A DNA stretch of 13,913 bases from an uncultured Pseudorhodobacter sp. (GTDB lineage Bacteria > Pseudomonadota > Alphaproteobacteria > Rhodobacterales > Rhodobacteraceae), in assembly GCA_945952425.1 (NCBI GenBank), contig CAMFIX010000025.1, positions 1 through 13,913 of the forward strand. The letters are read 5' to 3'. The notes beneath the pieces were generated by a model that saw nothing but the letters and a program-made list of their open reading frames with translations, was not told the origin of the DNA and did no database searches. Below, one piece after another: positions 1-6,878 of the stretch (positions are counted from its first letter, which is position 1; each line of letters starts with the position of its first letter). The position numbers and the translations under genes are program-made.

Positions 1-46
1 AGATCATGCCTAGTCTCGTGGGCTCGGAGATGTGTATAAGAGACAG
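1..46 (+). other. Nextera (Tn5) sequencing adaptor with i7 index, not genomic
   Basis: Bases 28-46 are exactly the 19-bp Tn5 mosaic end used in Nextera libraries, and 13-27 are the Nextera read-2 adaptor (GTCTCGTGGGCTCGG). Bases 5-12 (CATGCCTA) match a standard i7 index, and 1-4 (AGAT) match the end of the P7 primer. Translated in the + direction this gives the well-known artefact peptide VGSEMCIRDR. Genomic sequence starts at 47. The adaptor truncates the fliL gene, so no biological meaning should be given to this segment. Confidence 0.97.
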
Positions 47-284
47 GGATCACCATGGCCGAGATCTTGCCGCTTTGCATGACCGGGATGACGAACTGGT
101 TGGAAAGCTTGGCGAATTCCGGCAGGACGGCAGGCTCGCCCGGCTTGGCCTCGGCGGCATGCGCCTCGGCGGGGGCGGCGCCGGCCGCGGGGGCCGCCGG
201 GGCAGGGCGCAGGAAATAGCCCGCGCCCGCCCCGATCAGAAGGCCGAGAAGTCCAAGGATGACGGGGAGGATTTTGCGGATCAT
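47..284 (-). CDS. fliL: FliL-family flagellar basal-body protein, 3' end missing
   Basis: The first 79 codons are present; the rest is cut off by the adaptor junction. FliL is a single-pass inner-membrane protein that surrounds the stator and supports torque generation. The visible part starts MIRKILPVILGLLGLLIG, giving one membrane segment at about residues 4-23. A Pro/Ala-rich periplasmic linker (about 26-55) follows, then FAKLSNQFVIPVMQSGKIS, which fits the start of the periplasmic domain of rhodobacterial FliL-like proteins. The ATG lies 2 bp after the flgH stop codon without a clear Shine-Dalgarno sequence, suggesting translational coupling. It is the last visible gene of the flgB operon. 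Assignment rests on the topology, the short domain start and position after flgH. Confidence 0.7.
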
Positions 285-286
285 GG

Positions 287-1006
287 TCAGAACGGCATGA
301 TCTGGTCGGTGACCTGCTGACCCCAGGGCGGGGATTGCACGTCCGAAATCATCCCCTCGCCGCCATAAGAGATCTGCGCATTGGCAATCTTGTCATAGGC
401 GACCTCGTTCTGGCGCGAGATGTCGTCGGGCCGGATATAGCCCGAAACGACCAGGTCGCGCATCTCGTCGTTGACGCGCACCTGCTGCAGCCCCTCGATC
501 CGCAGAACGCCGTTCGGCAGCTCTTCGACGATGGTGGCGGCCAGGCGCAGCGTCACCTTCTCGTTCCGCGTGATGTCGCCGGTGCCCGAGAATGTGGAGT
601 TCGAATTGGTCGAAACCAGGCTCGACGAGGTCGCCCCCTTGGGCAGGACCGCCGCATCCAGCCGCTGGGGAATGCCGAGCAGCTGGGGAATCCCGGCGGT
701 GGCCGAAGACTTGCGCGTGCGGCCCGAACTGTCCTTGAGCGTGGCCTGGTCGTTGATCTGCACCACGACGGTCAGGATGTCGCCACGATGGCTGGCGCGG
801 TGATCGCCCAGCAGCGACGAGCGTTGCGAGGTCCAGAGCGAAGAGGCGCCGGTCGGCGTGCGCGGCAGGTTGCTTTCGGGCAGGGCGGAATACATCGCAG
901 CGCGTTCGTTGCTGGCATCCAGCGGCGAAAACTCTGGCGCGCGGCCAACGTGGTCAAGCCGACCGCAGCCGGCAAGCATCAGGCAGAGAACGATTTTCTT
1001 CTTCAT
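287..1006 (-). CDS. flgH: FlgH, flagellar L-ring lipoprotein
   Basis: FlgH forms the L ring, the outer-membrane bushing of the flagellar rod. The 239-residue product begins MKKKIVLCLMLAGC; the lipobox LAGC places the lipidated cysteine at residue 14. The middle carries the conserved stretch RGDILTVVVQINDQATL, and the C-terminal half has VTLRLAATIVEELPNGVLRIEG followed by SGYIRPDDISRQNEV, all typical of FlgH. Length is close to the enterobacterial protein (about 230). The ATG overlaps the flgA stop codon (ATGA, 1003-1006), and an AAGGAA Shine-Dalgarno lies just upstream. The reading frame stays open upstream of this ATG, but that extension lies over flgA and lacks a lipoprotein signal, so the ATG at 1006 is chosen. 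Confidence 0.95.
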   Translation of the reverse strand: MKKKIVLCLMLAGCGRLDHVGRAPEFSPLDASNERAAMYSALPESNLPRTPTGASSLWTSQRSSLLGDHRASHRGDILTVVVQINDQATLKDSSGRTRKSSATAGIPQLLGIPQRLDAAVLPKGATSSSLVSTNSNSTFSGTGDITRNEKVTLRLAATIVEELPNGVLRIEGLQQVRVNDEMRDLVVSGYIRPDDISRQNEVAYDKIANAQISYGGEGMISDVQSPPWGQQVTDQIMPF

Positions 1007-1434
1007 TGGGTCATTCCTTGGCTTGCGCCGACGCGGATCGTGCCATCGTCGGACACGGTCCCGGTGACAGTCTGGCGCGATGAGAGGTTCATCACGCGAA
1101 TGGGATCGCCCGCTCCGCCGCGGTCGAGCGCGCGGCCGTCGACGCTGATCGTCAGCCCGCCGGTCTGGAAGAGGAGGGTCACTTTCTGATTGCGGTCGAC
1201 CAGGGTCGGCGCGCCGAGATCCTCGGCGCGGATCGGCCGACCGGCGTAAAGGGTCACCTTGGTCTCGCGGCCGATGGCCTGGTCGGCCGTGGCGATGGCG
1301 CCCGGAATCTCGGCCGCGACCGGGGTGACATCTTCGGCCGCCAGCACGGTCTGCGCCTTGATCGTGCGGCTGGCGACCATGCTGTCGGCGAAGGCCGGTC
1401 CGGCAAGAAGGCAAAGGAGAAGGGCCAGGCGCAT
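1003..1434 (-). CDS. flgA: FlgA, P-ring assembly chaperone
   Basis: FlgA is a periplasmic chaperone for polymerisation of FlgI into the P ring. The 143-residue product starts with a Sec signal peptide (MRLALLLCLLAGPAFA, cleavage likely before Asp-Ser). An SAF-type module follows (SRTIKAQTVLAAEDV), then the conserved GRETKVTLYAGRPIRAEDL and a C-terminal barrel with VTLLFQTGGLTISVDGRAL and PIRVMNLSSRQTVTGTV. It is shorter than the roughly 220-residue enterobacterial FlgA because the N-terminal domain is absent, as in relatives of this group. The ATG at 1434 shares one base with the flgG stop (TGATG) and sits 7 bp from an AGG; a GTG one codon earlier (1437) is an alternative. flgI, its expected substrate gene, is not in the window. 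Confidence 0.93.
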   Translation of the reverse strand: MRLALLLCLLAGPAFADSMVASRTIKAQTVLAAEDVTPVAAEIPGAIATADQAIGRETKVTLYAGRPIRAEDLGAPTLVDRNQKVTLLFQTGGLTISVDGRALDRGGAGDPIRVMNLSSRQTVTGTVSDDGTIRVGASQGMTQ

Positions 1435-2219
1435 CACTTCACCTGCGTCGTGGTCGCCATCATCTCGTCGGCGGCGGTGATGACCTTGGCGTTCAGCTCG
1501 TAGCCGCGCTGGGCCTTGATCAGCTCGGTGATCTCGGCCACGGCATCGACGGAGCTTTCCTCCAGATAGCCCTGGCGCAAGGTGCCGAACCCGTCCACTG
1601 CAGGCGTGCCGGTGATCGGCGGACCTGAAGCCTCGGTCTGCAGGAAGAGGTTGGACCCGGTCGCTTCAAGCCCCTTTTCGTTGGTGAAGGTGGTCAGCGA
1701 GAACTGGCCCAGCAAGGTCGGATCGACCTGGCCCTCGAAATAGGCATAGACCTCGCCATTGCCATTCACCGCGATGCGCGAGGCATCGGAGGGAATCGTG
1801 ATCCCCGGGTTCACCTGGTAGCCGTCCGAGGTGACGATCAGCCCATCGGCCGAGCGTTTCAGCGACCCGTCGCGGGTATAGGCCGTGCCGCCCGAGGGCA
1901 GGGTGACCTCCAGGTAGCCCTTGCCGTCGATGGCGAAATCGAGGTCGCCATTGGTCTGGGTCAGCGAGCCCTGCTTCAGCACGACCGACACCGAGGAGGG
2001 CCGCACGCCCATCCCCATCTGTACGCCGGTCGGCAGCATCGTGCCGCTTTGCGAGGAAATCGCGCCGGGTTTTTGCACCTGTTCGTACATCAGGTCGGCA
2101 AAATCGGCGCGCCGGGCGTTGTAGCCCGTCGTAGACATGTTGGCCAGGTTGTTCGAGACGACATCGACCTTCATCTGCTGGGCCGACATGCCGGTCGCGG
2201 CGATTTGCAGCGCGTTCAT
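1434..2219 (-). CDS. flgG: FlgG, distal rod protein
   Basis: FlgG builds the distal rod that crosses the periplasm and outer membrane. The 261-residue product has the usual FlgG length (260 in E. coli). The N terminus is MNALQIAATGMSAQQMKVDV and continues into the rod signature NNLANMSTTGYNARRADF. The middle contains GKGYLEVTLPSGGTAYTRDGSL, and the C terminus has GTLRQGYLEESSVDAVAEI and ITELIKAQRGYELNAKVI, the coiled-coil D0 half. A strong AGGAG Shine-Dalgarno overlaps the TAG stop of flgF 9 bp upstream. The gene lies directly after its paralogue flgF and overlaps flgA. Confidence 0.97.
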   Translation of the reverse strand: MNALQIAATGMSAQQMKVDVVSNNLANMSTTGYNARRADFADLMYEQVQKPGAISSQSGTMLPTGVQMGMGVRPSSVSVVLKQGSLTQTNGDLDFAIDGKGYLEVTLPSGGTAYTRDGSLKRSADGLIVTSDGYQVNPGITIPSDASRIAVNGNGEVYAYFEGQVDPTLLGQFSLTTFTNEKGLEATGSNLFLQTEASGPPITGTPAVDGFGTLRQGYLEESSVDAVAEITELIKAQRGYELNAKVITAADEMMATTTQVK

Positions 2220-2228
2220 GGGTTACTC

Positions 2229-2942
2229 CTAGCGTCCAAGGGTCTGGATGACGTTGCGGGCGCGGTCATCCTCGCGGTCGAGAAAGCTTTGCCCCAGCTG
2301 ATAGGCGCGCTGGACCGAGATCATCGTGGCGATCTCGTTGATCGGGTTCACGTTGCTCTCTTCCAGGTAGCCCTGCATGATCTTGCCGTCCGGGGCCGGC
2401 TGATAGCCCGAGGCGGTGAAAAGCGTGCCCTGCTGGTGGGTCAGCGACAAAGGATCGGTCGCGGTCCACAGGCCGAGCTTGCCCAAGGGCTTGCCATCGG
2501 CCGAGATCGTGCCGTCCTGCGCGACGGCGACCTTGCCGACACTCGGCGGGATCGCGATCTGCGAGCCGCTTTCGTCCAGCACCTGGAAGCCGTCGGCCGT
2601 CTGCAGCGTGCCATCGGCGCCGAGGGTGAAGGCCCCGGCGCGCGTCAGCATCTGCTGGTTGTTCGGGCCCTGGACCATGAAGAACCCGTCGCCCTGGACC
2701 GCAAGGTCGAAGGCCCCGCCAGTCTGGCTTAGCCCGGATTGCATGATGTCCACGACCCGCCCATTGCCGTAACCGATCGACAGCGAGGGGCTGTCGCCGG
2801 TCTTGGCCACCCATTCGGAAAATACCGTGCCCTCCCGCTTGAACCCGGTGGTATTGGCGTTCGCGATGTTGTTCGCGATCGTATCCATCTGATTCAAAAG
2901 GCCGGTTTGGCGCGAGAGGGTGATGTAGCCGGTCGAATCCAT
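2229..2942 (-). CDS. flgF: FlgF, proximal rod protein
   Basis: FlgF forms part of the proximal rod between FlgB/C and FlgG. The 237-residue protein starts MDSTGYITLSRQTGLLNQMD and carries the rod/hook N-terminal signature NNIANANTTGFKREGTVF. Next come GAFDLAVQGDGFFMVQGPN and LTRAGAFTLGADGTLQTADG. The C-terminal D0 part is MQGYLEESNVNPINEIATMI and VQRAYQLGQSFL. FlgG is longer (261) and follows next in the operon; the substitutions in the N-terminal motif and the order flgF-flgG decide the assignment. The Shine-Dalgarno GGGAGG sits immediately before the start, within the end of fliQ, with one base between the fliQ stop and the flgF ATG. Confidence 0.95.
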   Translation of the reverse strand: MDSTGYITLSRQTGLLNQMDTIANNIANANTTGFKREGTVFSEWVAKTGDSPSLSIGYGNGRVVDIMQSGLSQTGGAFDLAVQGDGFFMVQGPNNQQMLTRAGAFTLGADGTLQTADGFQVLDESGSQIAIPPSVGKVAVAQDGTISADGKPLGKLGLWTATDPLSLTHQQGTLFTASGYQPAPDGKIMQGYLEESNVNPINEIATMISVQRAYQLGQSFLDREDDRARNVIQTLGR

Positions 2943-2943
2943 C

Positions 2944-3210
2944 TTATCCTCCCGCGATGAGGGGCAGGATTGACCCGTTGAAGAAGGTCAGGAGCGTCGA
3001 GGTCATGAAGCTCATCGAGACCCAGAAGACCAGCATCATCGCCGCGACTTTCGGCGCGAAGGTGAGGGTCTGCTCCTGGATCGAGGTGAGCGCCTGGAAA
3101 AGGCCGATGACGAGGCCCACGACGAGGCCGACGCCCAAAAGCGGCAGCGACATCTTGACCGCGATCCACAAGGCCTCGCGCAAAGCGTCGAAAAGCATGG
3201 CCTCGTTCAT
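2944..3210 (-). CDS. fliQ: FliQ, flagellar type III export-gate protein
   Basis: FliQ is one of the three small membrane proteins (FliP, FliQ, FliR) that form the export gate. The 88-residue product has the expected two hydrophobic helices, about residues 15-38 (WIAVKMSLPLLGVGLVVGLV) and about 52-78 (VAAMMLVFWVSMSFMTSTLL). Between them is the family-conserved FQALTSIQEQTLTFAPK. Length equals that of FliQ elsewhere (about 89). It overlaps fliE by 4 bp (ATGA) and has GAGGA upstream. fliP and fliR are not in this window, so the gate genes are split: fliQ travels with the rod genes, an arrangement common in Rhizobiales and Rhodobacterales. Confidence 0.97.
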   Translation of the reverse strand: MNEAMLFDALREALWIAVKMSLPLLGVGLVVGLVIGLFQALTSIQEQTLTFAPKVAAMMLVFWVSMSFMTSTLLTFFNGSILPLIAGG

Positions 3211-3497
3211 ACCGGCATCCTCAGGATTTCCTGGTAGGCTTCGACCACCTTGTCGCGGAGCGTGGTCACGGTTTCGACCGCCATCTGCGAATTGGCGAGC
3301 GCCTCGACCAGGGCATGGGGATCGGAGCCGCCGGTCATCGCCGACTTCGCCGTCGCTTCGCCCTGGGCGAGGGTGTCTGCGAAACTTTGCGCAAACTTCG
3401 CCAATCCGCTTTCAGCAGTGTTCGGCTGCGGCGTAGCCGCCGCAGCCGTGCGCGCCTTCGCATAAAGCTCGGCTGCGTAGGAACTTCTGACATCCAT
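3207..3497 (-). CDS. fliE: FliE, MS-ring/rod junction protein
   Basis: FliE links the MS ring (FliF) to the proximal rod and is the first substrate exported. The 96-residue protein has a variable N terminus (MDVRSSYAAELYAKARTAAA) and the conserved C-terminal half. There, DPHALVEALANSQMAVETV and TLRDKVVEAYQEILRMPV match the FliE family signature, including the terminal MPV. The Shine-Dalgarno GGAGGT is perfect and overlaps the flgC stop codon, 6 bp upstream. The 3' end overlaps fliQ by 4 bp. Position between flgC and fliQ is typical of alphaproteobacteria. Confidence 0.96.
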   Translation of the reverse strand: MDVRSSYAAELYAKARTAAAATPQPNTAESGLAKFAQSFADTLAQGEATAKSAMTGGSDPHALVEALANSQMAVETVTTLRDKVVEAYQEILRMPV

Positions 3498-3503
3498 TCT
3501 GGA

Positions 3504-3884
3504 TTACCTCCGCAGAAGGTCGAACAGGCCCTGGGTCATTTGACGGGCCTGATCGAAGATTTTGAGGTTCGCCTCATAGCTGCGCTGCGCTTCGCGCGCG
3601 TCAGCGACTTCGACCACCAGATTGACATTCGATCCATCATAGTGGCCGGTTTCGTCGGCCAGCGGGTTGCCGGGATCATAGACCTTCGCCAGAGGACTTC
3701 TGTCCAGCTGGACCGGGCCGGTCTCGACCGTGCCGCTGTCGACGTTTTCTTGGAACGACACGAGCTTGCGGTGATAACCGGGCGTGTCGACATTCGAGAT
3801 GTTTTCCGAGACATGGCGCAGGCGGTTGGCCTGTGCCTCCATCCCCGAGGCGGAAAACGAAAGGGAAGAGATCAGGTCGGACAT
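3504..3884 (-). CDS. flgC: FlgC, proximal rod protein
   Basis: FlgC is a proximal rod subunit assembled with FlgB and FlgF. The 126-residue product begins MSDLISSLSFSASGMEAQAN and contains the rod signature ENISNVDTPGYHRK. The middle has DPGNPLADETGHYDGSNVN, equivalent to the usual DPxHPxADxxGYVxxPNVN. The C terminus is EVADAREAQRSYEANLKIF with QARQMTQGLFDLLRR. Length is near the family norm (about 134). The start ATG lies 3 bp after the flgB stop, preceded by GGAAG. Confidence 0.97.
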   Translation of the reverse strand: MSDLISSLSFSASGMEAQANRLRHVSENISNVDTPGYHRKLVSFQENVDSGTVETGPVQLDRSPLAKVYDPGNPLADETGHYDGSNVNLVVEVADAREAQRSYEANLKIFDQARQMTQGLFDLLRR

Positions 3885-3887
3885 GGC

Positions 3888-4268
3888 TTACTTCCGTCCG
3901 AGACTGGCGCGCAGGATGTCGCGCGCCGAGGAGTAGACGGCCATCGCCATGTCGTGGTCCTGGCGGACCATGACGGATTTGACCATCTCCTGCTCCACCG
4001 ACACGGTGTTGCCATCGGGCGAGGCGCCCGCGGTCGAAGGGCTGGGCACTTCGGTCATGACCGTGCCTGCCGAGGTGAAATGACCGGGGCGCGTGGCCTT
4101 CATATCCTGCGCGCCATCTTCATAGACCGCGTTGAAGTCGGGCAGGTCCATGGCCTTGTAACCCGGCGTGGAGGCCTGGGCGACATTCTGGGCAATGAGA
4201 CCGAGGCGCTTGGACGAATGTTCGGCCAAGGCTTCCGCCATACGGGTGATATTCAGACTTTCCAACAT
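3888..4268 (-). CDS. flgB: FlgB, proximal rod protein; first gene of the rod operon
   Basis: FlgB is the rod subunit nearest to FliE. The 126-residue product starts MLESLNITRMAEALAEHSSK and has QNVAQASTPGYKAMDLPDF, the FlgB form of the rod motif. The C-terminal helix contains NTVSVEQEMVKSVMVRQDHD, matching the family's NxVxLExEMxK. The frame is open far upstream on this strand, but that part lies over fliI, so the ATG at 4268 is used; GGGAGAA stands 7 bp before it. The gene opens the minus-strand operon that runs to fliL, so its promoter should lie in the 85-bp gap shared with fliI. Confidence 0.96.
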   Translation of the reverse strand: MLESLNITRMAEALAEHSSKRLGLIAQNVAQASTPGYKAMDLPDFNAVYEDGAQDMKATRPGHFTSAGTVMTEVPSPSTAGASPDGNTVSVEQEMVKSVMVRQDHDMAMAVYSSARDILRASLGRK

Positions 4269-4291
4269 CTCGGGCTTCTCCCTCGACCTGC

Positions 4292-4307
4292 ATAAACCAA
4301 GGCTTAA
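4292..4307 (-). promoter_or_regulatory. Candidate CtrA-type binding site in the flgB/fliI divergent gap
   Basis: On the minus strand the gap reads TTAA-N7-TTTAT, against the alphaproteobacterial CtrA consensus TTAA-N7-TTAAC: seven of nine defined positions match and spacing is exact. The gap (4269-4353) must hold the promoters of both flgB and fliI. CtrA is known to control flagellar genes in Caulobacter and the fla2 set of R. sphaeroides. The assignment is inference from a short degenerate motif. Confidence 0.3.
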
Positions 4308-4353
4308 GGGTGATTCCTTTAGAAAGGGTTCAAGAGAACGAAGGGAGAATCCC

Positions 4354-5667
4354 GTGGCCGGAATTTTTGATGCACTGGTTTCCGAAATTTCTACGGTTTC
4401 CCGAAAGGTCCGGTTAGGACGTGTGGCCGAGATCGGTCGGGGCACCGTGGTGGTGAAGGGGCTGGAGGATGCGGCGACGCTCGGCGACCGCGTGATGATC
4501 GGGTCGAACCTGGGCGGCGAGGTCGTCTCTCTGCGCGCGGACAGCATCACGGTGCTGACCGACCGGATGGCGGAGGGTCTCGGCATCGGTTCGCCGGTCA
4601 GGCTGATGGGGCAGGCGGGAATTTCGCCGGACAATTCCTGGATCGGAAGGGTGATCGATCCGTTCGGCAACCCCTTGGACGGACGCATTATTTTCAAAGG
4701 TCCGCGCATGCGCCCTCTGCTGGCACCGGCGCCTTCCGCCTCGACCCGGCGACGTTTGGGGGAGCGGCTGGAGACCTCTGTCGCGGTCTTCGACACGATG
4801 CTGCCCCTGGTGCGCGGCCAGCGGATCGGGCTTTTCGCGGGCTCTGGCGTCGGCAAATCGACGCTTCTGGGCAAGTTCGCGCGGGGTGTTTCGACCGATG
4901 TGGTGGTGATCGCGCTGATCGGCGAGCGGGGGCGGGAACTGCGCGAATTCATCGAAAACGTGCTGGGGCCAGAAGGGATGAAGCGCGCGGTCGTGGTGAC
5001 CGCGACCTCGGACCAGTCGCCCCTGGTGCGGCGGCGCTGCGCTTGGGCCGCGATGGCGGTGGCGGAACATTTTCGTGACCAGGGGCTGCATGTGCTGCTT
5101 CTGGCCGATTCGGTCACGCGATTTGCCGAGGCGCATCGCGAAGTGGCCCTGGCGGGCGGCGAGGAGGCGAGCTTGCGCGGCTATCCGCCCTCGGTCGCAC
5201 CGGCGATCATGGCCTGGGCCGAACGTGCGGGGCCGGGCGCAGAGGGGTCGGGCGACATCACCGCGATCTTCTCCGTGCTCGTCGCGGGGTCGGATATGGA
5301 GGAGACCATCGCCGATATCCTGCGCGGCGTGCTGGACGGCCATGTGGTGATGGACCGCAAGATCGCCGAACGGGGGCGCTATCCGGCCATCGACCTGTTG
5401 CGCTCGGTCTCGCGCAGCCTGCCCTGGGCGGCGACGGCGGAGGAGAACGCCGCGATCAACGAGGCGCGCAAGCTGCTTGGCGCCTATGACCGGGCCGAGC
5501 TGATGATCCAGGCCGGGCTTTACACCAAGGGCTCCGACCCGCTGATCGACGCGGCGATCAAGGTTTGGCCCGCGCTCGACAGTTTCATCGGCGAGGATGC
5601 GCCAGCCGAGGGGGCCGAGGGCAGCTTCCGCCGGCTGCGCGCCGCGCTTGGCCGGAAATCAGCTTGA
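4354..5667 (+). CDS. fliI: FliI, flagellar export ATPase
   Basis: FliI is the F1-like ATPase that feeds substrates to the flagellar export gate. The 437-residue product has Walker A GSGVGKST at 163-170, the GERGRE motif at 190-195 with the likely catalytic glutamate, Walker B VLLLADSVTR at 247-256, and the alpha/beta ATPase signature PAIDLLRSVS at 344-353. The N-terminal beta barrel (about 20-95) ends in DPFGNPLDGR. Salmonella FliI is 456 residues. The frame is open upstream over flgB, but the GTG at 4354 is chosen: GGGAGAA lies directly before it and homology begins there. That Shine-Dalgarno can form a small stem (GGGA/TCCC, 4343-4353) with the bases before the GTG. The gene stands alone on this strand; fliJ and fliH are not adjacent. 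Confidence 0.96.
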   Translation: MAGIFDALVSEISTVSRKVRLGRVAEIGRGTVVVKGLEDAATLGDRVMIGSNLGGEVVSLRADSITVLTDRMAEGLGIGSPVRLMGQAGISPDNSWIGRVIDPFGNPLDGRIIFKGPRMRPLLAPAPSASTRRRLGERLETSVAVFDTMLPLVRGQRIGLFAGSGVGKSTLLGKFARGVSTDVVVIALIGERGRELREFIENVLGPEGMKRAVVVTATSDQSPLVRRRCAWAAMAVAEHFRDQGLHVLLLADSVTRFAEAHREVALAGGEEASLRGYPPSVAPAIMAWAERAGPGAEGSGDITAIFSVLVAGSDMEETIADILRGVLDGHVVMDRKIAERGRYPAIDLLRSVSRSLPWAATAEENAAINEARKLLGAYDRAELMIQAGLYTKGSDPLIDAAIKVWPALDSFIGEDAPAEGAEGSFRRLRAALGRKSA

Positions 5668-6459
5668 CCGCGCGCCCTGCAGCAAGGTCAGCGCGATCGA
5701 GGTCGATGAGCTTTGTGCGAGCAAAGTGTCGGCCTGGCTGCGGATCAGGAACTTCTTGATCAGCGTATCCATTTGCGCGCTATCGGAAAATTGCGCGAAG
5801 CCGCTGTCGCCGAAGACATCCTTGGCCTTGGATTGGTAGATGGCCAGCTGTTGATCGACATCCAGCGAGGCGACCGAGCTCGGCAGGTTCAGCGCCTTCT
5901 GGAACACAGTGGCGAGCGCGGTATTGCCCATCACCTTGTACCATTTCGTCGTGTCCGAGGCCGTGGAACTCGCAAGATCCGACACTTCGCTTTGCGCATT
6001 CAGCGCCAGCCGCATGTCCTGGTCCTGGTCGCCGACCGCGATCTGGAACTGCTTGTCGAGGAATTTGCCCACGATATCGCTGCCGAAAGTCGATACCTGG
6101 GTCGAGGGCGTGGCCAAGTCGAAACCGAAGGCCTGGGTCAGCGAAAGATAACGCTTGTCCGCCATGCGATTGGCGAGCGCCGTATCGCTGGTCGAACCAT
6201 CGCTGAGGATTTTCTTGATGAAGGCCTTGTTGTCGATGTCGTCGTCGAGCCCGAAGGCCCCCAGCGCAACGCGCAGGAGCCTCCGGTCGTTGACGAGGTC
6301 GTCCGCCGTCTTCACCTTGCCGATGTTCGCCTTGAAGTAATCGGTGTCGCGGGTGATGTCGGGCGAGTTGTTGAAGGCCGCGGTCTGAACCGCCTTGGTG
6401 CGGTTCAGCATGGCCCAGCCCGCATAGCCAGACAGGGGCAGGACCGGGGTATAGCTCAC
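5659..6459 (-). CDS. DUF1217-family flagellar-cluster protein
   Basis: The 266-residue product matches the DUF1217 family (function unknown, largely restricted to flagellated alphaproteobacteria). The family pattern is visible at residues 41-121: YFKANIGKVKTADDLVNDRR, then RVALGAFGLDDDIDNKAF, ALANRMADKRYLSL and AFGFDL. A second, weaker copy seems to follow from about residue 130 (FLDKQFQIAV... to LIKKFLIRSQAD). There is no signal peptide or membrane segment; the N terminus SYTPVLPLSGYAGWAMLNRT resembles exported flagellar proteins only loosely. The start is GTG, overlapping the flbT stop (GTGA), with GAAGG upstream. It ends the flagellin-flaF-flbT unit, and its stop lies inside the end of fliI (9-bp convergent overlap). 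A structural or assembly role in the flagellum is inferred from context only. Confidence 0.85.
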   Translation of the reverse strand: MSYTPVLPLSGYAGWAMLNRTKAVQTAAFNNSPDITRDTDYFKANIGKVKTADDLVNDRRLLRVALGAFGLDDDIDNKAFIKKILSDGSTSDTALANRMADKRYLSLTQAFGFDLATPSTQVSTFGSDIVGKFLDKQFQIAVGDQDQDMRLALNAQSEVSDLASSTASDTTKWYKVMGNTALATVFQKALNLPSSVASLDVDQQLAIYQSKAKDVFGDSGFAQFSDSAQMDTLIKKFLIRSQADTLLAQSSSTSIALTLLQGARSS

Positions 6460-6878
6460 GATGCGCTGCCTTCGCGGGTGGCGGCGGCGGCGAAGAGCCG
6501 TTCCTCGCGCGGCAAAAGCGCGCGCAAGGCCTTCAGCACCTGGTAATGCTGATCTTCCAGCACGGCCTTGGTGGCGAGGTTCAGCTGGGTGCGGCTGTCA
6601 TGGTCGGTCAGCACTTGGCTCAGCTGCTCGATCCCGCGGAGGAGCTGCTGGCGGGTGTCTTCGGCCGTGGCATCGCCGGTCAGCACCAGCTGCGCCACAT
6701 AGCAGACCCGCTTGACCGGCGTGTTCGCCTCTTGCGGATGGATCGCATCGCGCAGCCGCAGGATATTGGCATTGGGCGTCATGATGGCCAGGCGCGATCT
6801 TTTGTCACCGTTTTCAACCACGGCGCCGTTGATCAGGACCCTCTCATGCGGCCCGAGTTTCAGGACGAGCCCGCTCAT
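6456..6878 (-). CDS. flbT: FlbT, post-transcriptional flagellin regulator
   Basis: FlbT is a small cytoplasmic regulator found in alphaproteobacteria. In Caulobacter it binds the 5' untranslated region of flagellin mRNA and promotes its decay until the hook is complete. The 140-residue product has the family pattern: MSGLVLKLGPHERVLINGAV, VENGDKRSRLAIMTPNANIL, then KRVCYVAQLVLTG and a helical C-terminal region ending ALRALLPREERLF. The frame is open upstream over flaF; the ATG at 6878 is chosen for homology, a good GGAGG and the 4-bp overlap with flaF. Adjacent flagellin and a structured flagellin leader make the same role likely here. Confidence 0.95.
   Translation of the reverse strand: MSGLVLKLGPHERVLINGAVVENGDKRSRLAIMTPNANILRLRDAIHPQEANTPVKRVCYVAQLVLTGDATAEDTRQQLLRGIEQLSQVLTDHDSRTQLNLATKAVLEDQHYQVLKALRALLPREERLFAAAATREGSAS

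Noticed and set aside
1..46. Tn5-type transposon end as a mobile element
   Set aside because: The adjoining bases are the Illumina index and primer sequence, so it is library adaptor rather than a natural insertion.
6..320. Plus-strand open frame of 104 codons beginning in the adaptor
   Set aside because: Its start lies in the sequencing adaptor and the rest runs antisense to fliL; the peptide VGSEMCIRDR is a known artefact.
1007..1414. N-terminal extension of the flgH frame
   Set aside because: It overlaps flgA in another frame, is Arg/Gly-rich without features, and the lipoprotein signal starts at the ATG at 1006.
3315..4295. 326-codon plus-strand frame opposite fliE, flgC and flgB
   Set aside because: Antisense to three recognised rod genes; Arg/His/Gly-rich shadow sequence without motifs.
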